From SG8-41 sp036555615 (GTDB taxonomy: Bacteria; Pseudomonadota; Gammaproteobacteria; Burkholderiales; SG8-41): a stretch of 10,797 nt of DNA. The translations under genes and the position numbers were made by a program. Below are positions 6,518 to 10,797 of this stretch, piece after piece; position 1 is the stretch's first letter; every line of letters begins with the position of its first letter. The stretch spans positions 1-10,797 of the forward strand of contig DATBKZ010000110.1 of assembly GCA_036555615.1 (NCBI GenBank), given 5' to 3'. The notes beneath the pieces were generated by a model. The model saw only the letters and a program-made list of their open reading frames with translations. It was not told the DNA's origin and searched no databases.

Positions 6518-7408
6518 TTACGTCCTCTTAGGCAAACCCGCTTTCCGGCGAAGTACCTCGATAAACGCCGAGCTGTCCAAGTCCGCGAGGCCCTGGTTGT
6601 ACGCCTCCTGCTGCAACTCCCCCCACAGCTTCCCCACGTGCATCGGCACCCCGAGCCGCGCGCCCTGCTCGAGGGCGAGCCGCGCGTCCTTGAGCGAAGT
6701 GCGCACGTGGCCCTCCGGCGAGAACTCCCCTTTCAGCATCTTCGGGCCCTTGTCTACCATGGTCTTCGAGCTGCACGCAGCGTCCTGAAGGACTTCCAGC
6801 AGGCTCTCGCCCTCCATGCCCGCCTTCATGCCGAGGACGAGCCCCTCCGCGAGCGCGAGCCGGTTGCCGAAGAGGATGAGATTGATGACGAGCTTCGCCA
6901 TCGCGCCCGAGCCGATGCCGCCCATGCGGTAGGCCGCGCGGGCAAAGCCGGCGAAGAGCGGGCGCGCCGCCTCGAAGTCCTCGGCCGTTCCCCCGGCAAT
7001 GACGATCAAGTCCTTCTTCCACGCCATCGCGCTCGTCCCGCTCACGCACGCATCGAGAAAGCGGATGCCGCGCTGCGCGAGCTCGGCGCCGAGCTGCTGC
7101 GAGTCCTCGGGCCGGGAGGTCGAGGTATCCGCGACGATGAGCCCCTTGGGCGCGGCCTCGGCCACGCCCTTCGGCCCGAGGATCACCTCGCGCACGATCT
7201 CGCTCGTGGGAAGCGAAGTGATGAGCCAGCGCGCGCCCCGCGCCGCGGCGACGGGAGACTCGACGGGCGTGCCGCCGCGCTCGTGGAGCTGCGCGAGCCG
7301 CCGCTCATCGAGATCGAACCCCTGGACCTTGAACCCGGCTTGCAGCAGGTGGTGCGAAAACGCCTGTCCCATCAGGCCCACGCCGACGATCCCGACGCAC
7401 TCAGTCAT
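6518..7408 (-). CDS. 3-hydroxyisobutyrate dehydrogenase-like NAD(P)-dependent oxidoreductase
   Basis: The frame is open to 7489, but ATG 7406-7408 is preceded by AAGGAGGG (7 nt away) and starts directly with the Rossmann fold, so the protein is 296 aa. The dinucleotide motif GVGLMG is at residues 9-14 (Gly9, Gly11, Gly14). The substrate-site segment DACVSGTSAMAWKKDL (119-134) replaces the usual D-x-PVSGG. The catalytic lysine is probably Lys172 in GSGAMAKLVINL, with Asn176. These match beta-hydroxyacid dehydrogenases, which oxidise 3-hydroxyisobutyrate, tartronate semialdehyde or similar; the actual substrate is unknown. A perfect dyad at 7432-7452 suggests control by a dimeric regulator. A 64-bp, 94% identical copy of its 5' end lies at 8345-8408. 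It may work with the transporter and uronate dehydrogenase in sugar-acid use; that is speculation. Confidence 0.92.
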   Translation of the reverse strand: MTECVGIVGVGLMGQAFSHHLLQAGFKVQGFDLDERRLAQLHERGGTPVESPVAAARGARWLITSLPTSEIVREVILGPKGVAEAAPKGLIVADTSTSRPEDSQQLGAELAQRGIRFLDACVSGTSAMAWKKDLIVIAGGTAEDFEAARPLFAGFARAAYRMGGIGSGAMAKLVINLILFGNRLALAEGLVLGMKAGMEGESLLEVLQDAACSSKTMVDKGPKMLKGEFSPEGHVRTSLKDARLALEQGARLGVPMHVGKLWGELQQEAYNQGLADLDSSAFIEVLRRKAGLPKRT

Positions 7409-7431
7409 CACAACGCCCTCCTTATGGGAGC

Positions 7432-7452
7432 TTGGTATCGGCACGATACCAA
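7432..7452 (-). promoter_or_regulatory. Perfect 9-bp-arm inverted repeat upstream of the dehydrogenase gene
   Basis: TTGGTATCG (7432-7440), spacer GCA and CGATACCAA (7444-7452) form a perfect dyad 24-44 nt before the ATG at 7408. The shape is typical of an operator for a dimeric repressor; GntR-type regulators of sugar-acid genes often use GGTAT...ATACC-like sites (general knowledge). Folded in RNA, it could instead be a leader hairpin ahead of the ribosome-binding site. No clear promoter hexamers are seen beside it. Confidence 0.55.
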
Positions 7453-7510
7453 TTTCCGTGACGAATGACGGGTCCGCCGCGTCCCTCATCCCCCATCCCT
7501 GATCCCTCCG

Positions 7511-7521
7511 CCCTCTGCCTT
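7511..7521. repeat. CCTTCTGCCTT-type short repeat (1 mismatch), left of vapBC
   Basis: CCCTCTGCCTT is the leftmost member of the dispersed 11-mer family. It lies between the dehydrogenase and vapBC and could be chance on its own. It is listed because the exact copies at 8325, 8420 and 9600 share its orientation. Confidence 0.4.
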
Positions 7522-7548
7522 GCCCCGGCTGGCGCCTTGGCGTATCGT
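7520..7548 (+). promoter_or_regulatory. Candidate vapBC promoter
   Basis: TTGCCC (7520-7525) and TATCGT (7543-7548) are separated by 17 bp and would start RNA about 24 nt before the vapB ATG at 7579. The hexamers are moderate matches to the sigma-70 consensus, so this is a suggestion only. Confidence 0.35.
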
Positions 7549-7578
7549 CTTACTTTCACGTCTTACCATGGGTTCTGC

Positions 7579-7884
7579 ATGGACACCATCCGGGCATCCA
7601 GCAAGGGACAGATCGTCATTCCGAAGGCGATCCGCGAGGCCCTCGACATCCGCAGCGGCACCGAGCTCAACGTGGAGCTGCTGCCGGGCGAGGGCTTCAA
7701 GGTCACCGTCCGGGCCGCCGATCACGCCGCTCACGTGGCGCGGCTTGCCGGCTCGCTCGCGCCGCGCGGGAAGGCGGGCCGCTACGCCGGACTGACCGAC
7801 GACGAAGCGATCGCGCTCGCGGCCAAGGAGGACGACGAGCGGGTCCGCGCCTACGCGCGCCGCGCCCGACGGGGGCGCCGTTGA
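7579..7884 (+). CDS. vapB: AbrB-type (VapB) antitoxin
   Basis: The frame is open from 7465, but AbrB homology starts at MDTIRASSKGQIVIPKAIRE, so the ATG at 7579 gives 101 aa. Residues 1-50 form the AbrB DNA-binding hairpin (SSKGQIVIPKAIREALDIRS, GTELNVELLPGEGFKVTV). The C-terminal part (LTDDEAIALAAKEDDERVRA) is helical and acidic and should bind the toxin, and the last residues are strongly basic (YARRARRGRR). The stop TGA overlaps the TTG start of vapC (TTGA), a typical translational coupling. The ribosome-binding site is weak. Role by family: neutralises VapC and represses the operon. Confidence 0.9.
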   Translation: MDTIRASSKGQIVIPKAIREALDIRSGTELNVELLPGEGFKVTVRAADHAAHVARLAGSLAPRGKAGRYAGLTDDEAIALAAKEDDERVRAYARRARRGRR

Positions 7885-8276
7885 TCGCGCTCGACACCAA
7901 CATCCTCGCGCGCTACCTCCTCGACGACGAGCCGGCGCAGGCACGCGCCGCACGCCGCCTGCTGGCCAACGCGAAAGCCGAGTACTGGGTCCCGGTGACC
8001 GTCGTGCTGGAGCTCGCGTGGGTGCTGCGCAAGTCCGATGCGCCGCGCGCCGTCGTCATGGGCCGGCTGCGCGACCTGCTGTCCTTGCGCAATGTACGCG
8101 CGCAGAACGCGGACCTCGTGTTCCAGGCGTTGCGCTGGTCGACCGAGGGCATGGACCTCGCCGATGCGCTCCACATCGTGCTGAGCGGCAAGGCGGAGCG
8201 ATTCGCCACCTTCGACGAGGCGCTCGTCAGGCAGGCGCGCAAGCTCGGAGTCCAGCCCCCCGTGACCGCGCCCTGA
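7881..8276 (+). CDS. vapC: VapC PIN-domain ribonuclease toxin
   Basis: This 131-aa protein starts at TTG 7881, overlapping the vapB stop by 4 bp, directly before IALDTNILARYLL. The PIN acidic residues are present: Asp5 (LDTN), Glu44 (VVLELAWVL), Asp92/Asp95 (MDLADALH) and Asp112 (ATFDEAL). These coordinate Mg2+ or Mn2+ for RNA cleavage; family members cut tRNA or rRNA at specific sites. Length is normal. The toxin therefore looks active and is paired with the adjacent AbrB-type VapB. Short repeats bracket the pair (7511 and 8325), and the two dehydrogenase 5' ends (7345-7408 and 8345-8408) also flank it. Confidence 0.93.
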   Translation: MIALDTNILARYLLDDEPAQARAARRLLANAKAEYWVPVTVVLELAWVLRKSDAPRAVVMGRLRDLLSLRNVRAQNADLVFQALRWSTEGMDLADALHIVLSGKAERFATFDEALVRQARKLGVQPPVTAP

Positions 8277-8324
8277 CTCAGGAACAACCTGATCGGTGAC
8301 AGATCTCCCGCGCAGTAAGGTCAT

Positions 8325-8335
8325 CCTTCTGCCTT
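8325..8335. repeat. CCTTCTGCCTT short direct repeat
   Basis: This exact 11-mer lies 48 bp after vapC and 9 bp before the break in the dehydrogenase fragment (8345). It is followed by AAGGTAGCG; the copy at 9600 is followed by TGGGTAGCG, so the similarity extends beyond the 11-mer. Confidence 0.65.
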
Positions 8336-8344
8336 AAGGTAGCG

Positions 8345-8408
8345 GCAGGTGGTGCGAAAACGCTTGGCCCATCAGGCCCACGCCGACGATACCGACGCAC
8401 TCAGCCAT
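8345..8408 (-). pseudogene. 5' fragment of a second 3-hydroxyisobutyrate dehydrogenase-like gene
   Basis: Positions 8345-8408 match 7345-7408 at 60 of 64 bases. On the minus strand they encode MAECVGIVGVGLMGQAFSHH, identical to residues 1-20 of the intact enzyme except Thr2 to Ala, and including the whole GxGxxG motif. A good ribosome-binding site (AGAAGGAGG) still precedes its ATG. Homology stops at residue 21, and what follows is unrelated (LP then LP). The rest of the gene is missing: vapBC lies where it would continue. An exact CCTTCTGCCTT lies on each side (8325-8335 and 8420-8430). It is a remnant, not a functional gene. Confidence 0.88.
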
Positions 8409-8419
8409 GACCATGTCCT

Positions 8420-8451
8420 CCTTCTGCCTTACCGTCAGGTCCTTCCGCCTT
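8420..8451. repeat. CCTTCTGCCTT short direct repeats (one exact, one variant)
   Basis: An exact CCTTCTGCCTT (8420-8430) and a one-mismatch copy CCTTCCGCCTT (8441-8451) are 21 bp apart. They lie between the dehydrogenase remnant and the DUF433 gene. On the minus strand the first forms part of the remnant's ribosome-binding region. Confidence 0.6.
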
Positions 8452-8461
8452 GGGGTATAGT

Positions 8462-8686
8462 ATGACGATGCTGGACTGGACCACATGCCCTGCCGTTGAA
8501 CGCGATTCGCAGAAGGTTAGCGGAGCGTGGGTGTTCCGCGGAACCCGGGTCCCGGTAAGTGCGTTGTTCGAGAACCTGGAAGGGGGCGATACGGTCGGAC
8601 AATTCCTGCATTGGTTTCCTGGCGTCACTCGTCAGCAGGTCGACGCTGTCCTCGAGCACGCGGCGCGCAGCGTTCAGATAGCCTGA
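8462..8686 (+). CDS. DUF433 family antitoxin-like protein
   Basis: This 74-aa protein starts at ATG 8462; ATG 8468 or TTG 8450 are alternatives. GGGG (8452-8455) is the only ribosome-site candidate. The sequence is a clear DUF433 domain: SGAWVFRGTRVPVSALFENL then FLHWFPGVTRQQVDAVLEHA. DUF433 proteins contain a small winged or homeodomain-like helix-turn-helix fold and are normally encoded directly before DUF5615 PIN-like proteins, forming a VapBC-like TA pair. Here only the first 14 codons of the DUF5615 partner survive 12 bp downstream (8699), so this looks like an orphan antitoxin left after toxin loss. TATAGT (8456-8461) directly before the ATG resembles a -10 box, but no -35 is evident. 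Confidence 0.88.
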   Translation: MTMLDWTTCPAVERDSQKVSGAWVFRGTRVPVSALFENLEGGDTVGQFLHWFPGVTRQQVDAVLEHAARSVQIA

Positions 8687-8698
8687 GTTCAAGACCGG

Positions 8699-8782
8699 AT
8701 GCGGATCCTGTTCGATCAGGGTACGCCGGTTCCTCTTAAGGCAACACCAGTAGGCATGGCGCATGCTGCCGGCGCAGGATAA
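8699..8782 (+). pseudogene. Truncated DUF5615 PIN-like toxin remnant
   Basis: ATG 8699 opens a 27-codon frame. Its first 14 residues, MRILFDQGTPVPLK, are the canonical start of DUF5615 (PIN-like) proteins, which usually continue to about 110 aa with HL.GH.V and NGELL motifs. Here the match ends abruptly and the frame continues as ATPVGMAHAAGAG to TAA (8780-8782). The latter part is the leader and first codons of the DUF6932 gene read in another frame. The toxin body has thus been deleted, probably in the event that joined the DUF433 module to the DUF6932 module. Identification of so short a piece rests on the strong N-terminal match plus the DUF433 gene 12 bp upstream. Confidence 0.78.
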
Positions 8783-9200
8783 GAACGGCGACCTGCCCGC
8801 CGGAATACATCTCGCAACGTGGGCCGAATTGGCAGAACGCTTCGGGACTCACCCGGATGCCAGAATGCGTGCGCTTGCCCGACTCCGACACCTGCACGAA
8901 TTGGCGGTGCGCACGGGCAAGCTCAAGCGCTTCCTGATATTCGGCAGCTTCGTATCCTCGACCGCCGAACCACGCGACGTTGACGTCGTGTTGGTGATGG
9001 CGGCCGACTTCAAGCTGGAGGAATCCCCGCGCGAGTGCCGCACTATCTTTTCACACGCCGACGCGCAAGCACGCTACGAGGCAAGCATTTTTTGGTTGCG
9101 CGAAGGGATGCTGTCGGATACGCTGATGCGAGAGTATCTTGACGTGTGGCAGATCAAGCGCGACGGGTCAAAACGTGGCATAGTGGAAGTTCAGTCATGA
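8763..9200 (+). CDS. DUF6932 nucleotidyltransferase-like protein
   Basis: This 145-aa protein starts at ATG 8763. The N-terminal signature DLPAGIHLATWAELAERFGT (10-29) is typical of DUF6932 proteins. The core GSFVSSTAEPRDVDVVLVM (61-79) matches the polymerase-beta-like nucleotidyltransferase pattern GS-x(9)-D-x-D, with Gly61, Ser62, Asp72 and Asp74 as likely metal/NTP residues. The C-terminus ends KRGIVEV. No substrate is known. Related minimal nucleotidyltransferases act in TA pairs by modifying a partner protein or tRNA. Its stop overlaps the next start by 4 bp (ATGA), so it is coupled with a small helical protein. It begins inside the DUF5615 remnant, and no strong ribosome-binding site is seen. 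Confidence 0.78.
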   Translation: MLPAQDKNGDLPAGIHLATWAELAERFGTHPDARMRALARLRHLHELAVRTGKLKRFLIFGSFVSSTAEPRDVDVVLVMAADFKLEESPRECRTIFSHADAQARYEASIFWLREGMLSDTLMREYLDVWQIKRDGSKRGIVEVQS

Positions 9201-9409
9201 TACAAAACGATCAGGAACTGGCGGTTTCGCGGAAGCGGGTGGCAGAGCTCGAGCGCCTGCTCGACGCATCGCGCAAGATCGCTCGCCCCGAGGAGTGGCC
9301 GGCGCTCAGCTCGGGCTACCGGCTGGAGATTGAACGCATGCAGGGCGAAATCCTCGACTACCTCGTCCACTCCACTCCTGCCGGCCCAAAGCAGACCACC
9401 ACTGCGTAG
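9197..9409 (+). CDS. Small helical partner protein of the DUF6932 gene
   Basis: The frame opens at 9146, but ATG 9197 overlaps the upstream stop (ATGA) and starts the recognisable MIQNDQELAVSRKRVAELER, so the protein is 70 aa. It is almost wholly helical with heptad-like spacing (VAELERLLDASRKIA, then YRLEIERMQGEILDYLV) and has no Cys. I recall similar short proteins beginning MI.ND..L.V beside DUF6932 genes, which suggests a conserved pair, possibly antitoxin and enzyme; I cannot verify that here. The function is otherwise unknown. Confidence 0.7.
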   Translation: MIQNDQELAVSRKRVAELERLLDASRKIARPEEWPALSSGYRLEIERMQGEILDYLVHSTPAGPKQTTTA

Positions 9410-9417
9410 GCTGTACC

Positions 9418-9513
9418 ATGGAAATAATCGTCGCGGTGTTGCTGGTGATCGTCTCGCTCGTCTTTGTGGGCATCGCCATCGACGCAGCCCGCCACCCCAA
9501 AGGGCGCGGCTAA
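9418..9513 (+). CDS. Putative 31-aa single-pass membrane peptide
   Basis: ATG 9418 lies 8 bp after the preceding stop and opens a 31-codon frame to TAA 9511. The product is a hydrophobic segment (MEIIVAVLLVIVSLVFVGIA) followed by a short basic tail (RHPKGRG), the topology of small inner-membrane proteins or type I-like toxic peptides. No good ribosome-binding site is seen; coupling to the upstream gene would be needed. It could also be a chance frame, but the uniform hydrophobicity and the basic cytoplasm-type end argue for a real gene. Confidence 0.45.
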   Translation: MEIIVAVLLVIVSLVFVGIAIDAARHPKGRG

Positions 9514-9562
9514 CCGCACGGTAGACGGCGAAGCTTCGCCCCCTCTGCACCTGCGCATCTCT

Positions 9563-9584
9563 GCGAACGCTGATCAGCGTTCGC
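9563..9584. terminator. Perfect 22-bp palindrome between convergent genes, candidate bidirectional terminator
   Basis: GCGAACGCTGA (9563-9573) is followed directly by its exact reverse complement (9574-9584). It lies between the end of the DUF6932 operon (+, 9513) and the 3' end of the ORF6N remnant (-, 9625). On the + strand TATTTC follows, a weak U-tract. It could equally be a protein-binding or recombination site. Confidence 0.45.
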
Positions 9585-9587
9585 TAT

Positions 9588-9610
9588 TTCTGCCTTCCTC
9601 CTTCTGCCTT
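9588..9610. repeat. CCTTCTGCCTT short repeats, tandem
   Basis: TTCTGCCTT (9588-9596) is followed by an exact CCTTCTGCCTT (9600-9610) and then TGGGTAGCG. It lies 13 bp from the stop codon of the ORF6N remnant and right after the 22-bp palindrome. Confidence 0.6.
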
Positions 9611-9928
9611 TGGGTAGCGCGGTTAATCCTCAGCGATGAATCCGATGCGGCGCCCAGGTTTTGACTCTGGCGGCGTGGCGAGCTCACGGATCGCTTTGAC
9701 GATGCTCGTGATCGCCTCGTCGTGATGCGAGACGCGGCGCTCCAGCTCGTCCAGCTTCTTCGACAGTTCCTTGTTTGCGGCAACCATCTCCCTGAGACGC
9801 ACGAACGCCCGAACGACATGTACGCTCATTTGTATCGCCCGCTTGCTGCGTAGCACGTTCGCGGCCATGAGAGCCCCGTGCTCAGTGAATACCCATGGGT
9901 AAGCGCGGGGATCGCGGTGCTTCTGGGA

Positions 9929-9953
9929 ACCGGTCACAATTTGTGACCGGTTA
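9929..9953. repeat. Perfect 12-bp-arm palindrome inside the ORF6N remnant
   Basis: AACCGGTCACAA (9929-9940), one T, then TTGTGACCGGTT (9942-9953). On the coding strand it specifies NRSQIVTG. Its core resembles the palindrome at 9985-10015. Confidence 0.85.
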
Positions 9954-9984
9954 ATAGAATCTACATTCGAATCAAGAGGGTGCG

Positions 9985-10015
9985 AACTTGATGTCGCAAT
10001 TTGCGACTTCAAGTT
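9985..10015. repeat. Near-perfect 15-bp-arm palindrome inside the ORF6N remnant
   Basis: AACTTGATGTCGCAA (9985-9999), one T, then TTGCGACTTCAAGTT (10001-10015), with a single mismatch between arms. On the coding strand it specifies NLKSQIATSS. Its centre is 59 bp from that of the 9929-9953 palindrome. Confidence 0.85.
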
Positions 10016-10054
10016 CTCCACCTCGATCGCATTCAATCGAAATGCAAAATTACT

Positions 10055-10064
10055 CTTCTGCCTT
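10055..10064. repeat. CTTCTGCCTT short repeat at the ORF6N break-point
   Basis: An exact 10-mer of the dispersed family (the 11th base differs) lies within a few bases of the point where ORF6N homology stops. It is followed by GGTATG and is 49 bp before the start codon at 10114. Confidence 0.6.
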
Positions 10065-10113
10065 GGTATGCTGGTCCGCGTACTGCCTTTGAGTTCTCCC
10101 GGGAGGCTGCTGC

Positions 10114-10797
10114 ATGAAAACAATCCTGATCACCGGGGCCGCCGGGCGCATCGGCACCTTCCTGCGGCCCGAGCTGGCCGGGAAGTACAAGCTCCGGCTC
10201 TCCGACATCAAGCCGATCCGCGACCTGCGCCCCGGCGAGACCTTCGTGCGCGCGGACATCTCCAAGCTCTCCGACATGCTGCGCGCCACCCGGGGCGTGG
10301 ATGCCGTGGTGCATTTCGGCGGGCAGTCCGGCGAGCACGACTGGGACCACGTTCTCAAGGCCAACATCATCGGCTTCTACAATGCGATCGAGACCGCCCG
10401 CCGGAACGGGGTCAAGCGCTTTCTCGTCGCAAGCTCCAATCACGCGGTCGGCTTCTACCGCTGCGATGAGAAGATCGATCACCGGGTCTATTGCAAGCCC
10501 GACAGCCGCTACGGCGTGTCCAAGGTCTTCAACGAGGCGCTCGCCAGCCTCTACGCCGACCGCTACGGCATGGAGATCTTCTGCATGCGCATCGGCAACG
10601 TGAATCGCGCCCCGATCGACCGGCGCCGGCTCGCCATCTGGATCAGCGGGCGGGACATGGCCCAGCTCGTCACCCTCGGCATCGAGCGCCCGGACCTGCG
10701 CTTCGAGATCGTCTACGGCATCTCGGACAATGCCCGCGCCTGGTTCGACAACGCCAATGCCCATCGCCTCGGCTACCGGCCGCAGGATCGAAGCGAG
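10114..10797 (+). CDS. Uronate dehydrogenase-like short-chain (extended) NAD-dependent oxidoreductase, 3' end outside window
   Basis: ATG 10114 follows GGGAGG by 7 nt, and 228 codons stay open to the window edge. The NAD-binding motif GAAGRIG (Gly8, Gly11, Gly14) comes first. SSNHAVGFY (107-115) and PDSRYGVSKVFNE (129-141) hold the catalytic Ser and the Tyr133-x3-Lys137 pair of the SDR family. RIGNV, RRRLAIWIS and VYGISDN (200-206) are the marks of uronate dehydrogenases, which oxidise galacturonate or glucuronate to the lactone. Family length is about 265, so roughly 35-40 residues are missing. RIGNVNRAP replaces the more usual RIGSC, and the enzyme may prefer another sugar or be a broader NAD(P)-dependent reductase. 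A link with the Bug protein and the beta-hydroxyacid dehydrogenase in sugar-acid catabolism is inferred from proximity only. Confidence 0.88.
   Translation, partial: MKTILITGAAGRIGTFLRPELAGKYKLRLSDIKPIRDLRPGETFVRADISKLSDMLRATRGVDAVVHFGGQSGEHDWDHVLKANIIGFYNAIETARRNGVKRFLVASSNHAVGFYRCDEKIDHRVYCKPDSRYGVSKVFNEALASLYADRYGMEIFCMRIGNVNRAPIDRRRLAIWISGRDMAQLVTLGIERPDLRFEIVYGISDNARAWFDNANAHRLGYRPQDRSE

Larger units (their letters stand above)
9623..10051 (-). pseudogene. N-terminally truncated ORF6N-domain protein gene
   Basis: Recognisable sequence starts at FAFRLNAIEVENLKSQIATS (about 10048) and continues through YPWVFTEHGALMAANVLRSK, RAIQMSVHVVRAFVRLRE, a coiled-coil tail and GRRIGFIAED to TAA (9623-9625). 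This is the second half of an ORF6N domain, known from phage antirepressor-like and host-encoded proteins. The first half (the MLD.DLA.LYGV segment and the residues before DF.F.L) is absent. The open frame runs on to 10123, but those 24 codons are non-homologous and antisense to the leader of the next gene. CTTCTGCCTT (10055-10064) lies 4-7 bp beyond the break. Two palindromes lie within the surviving codons. Probably non-functional; expression of the C-terminal part cannot be excluded. Confidence 0.8.

Noticed and set aside
7409..7489. Longer N-terminus for the dehydrogenase
   Set aside because: The extra 27 residues run through the operator dyad and ribosome-binding site, and the remnant copy shows that homology starts at the internal ATG.
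7345..8408. 64-bp repeats as a target-site duplication of a mobile element carrying vapBC
   Set aside because: They are too long for known insertion duplications, differ at 4 of 64 bases, and one copy is the true 5' end of a gene with its start codon, so a gene remnant explains them better. The spacing of exactly 1000 bp appears to be coincidence.
7511..10064. Integron cassette array
   Set aside because: The direct repeats are only 11 bp, no attC-like folded sites with GTTRRRY-type cores were found, module orientation is mixed, and no integrase is in the window.
10052..10123. Intact ORF6N protein starting at 10123
   Set aside because: The first 24 codons have no similarity to ORF6N, lie antisense to the leader and start codon of the uronate dehydrogenase-like gene, and the conserved N-terminal half of the domain is missing.

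Overview
The window looks like part of a chromosome from a high-GC betaproteobacterium (Burkholderiales-like, perhaps a soil or environmental genome). The reasons are strong G/C third-position bias, a Bug/TctC-type solute-binding protein, a uronate dehydrogenase-like enzyme, and abundant GC-rich intergenic palindromic repeats. No taxonomic marker gene is present, so this is inference.

Layout. (1) Positions 1-3613 hold a 'metabolic' block on the + strand: the 3' end of one lipoprotein-type gene, a complete tandem paralogue of it (carboxypeptidase-regulatory-like domain, one CxxCH haem motif, predicted beta-propeller), then a Bug solute-binding protein. (2) Positions 3614-6517 carry an AbrB/MazE-Doc toxin-antitoxin (TA) pair, an unrecognised exported protein and a brnTA pair on the minus strand. 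They are separated by two families of palindromic repeats and a composite of the two. (3) Positions 6518-7408 (minus) encode a 3-hydroxyisobutyrate dehydrogenase-like oxidoreductase with a perfect 9-bp-arm dyad upstream. (4) Positions 7511-10064 are a mosaic of small modules: vapBC, a 64-bp fragment of a second dehydrogenase gene, a DUF433 gene with a truncated DUF5615 toxin remnant, a DUF6932 nucleotidyltransferase-like gene with a small partner and a 31-codon membrane peptide, and an N-terminally truncated ORF6N gene. (5) From 10114 to the end runs a uronate dehydrogenase-like gene, cut by the window edge.

The main observation is that five TA or TA-like modules, one further gene remnant of the phage/TA type and one duplicated gene fragment lie in about 6.2 kb between metabolic genes. 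Each module is bracketed by short repeats. In 7.5-10.1 kb the brackets are same-orientation copies of an 11-mer, CCTTCTGCCTT, that sit at or next to at least two visible gene break-points. This suggests a hotspot where small modules are gained and decay by repeat-associated rearrangement. No recombinase, transposase or integrase is visible, so the mechanism is unknown.
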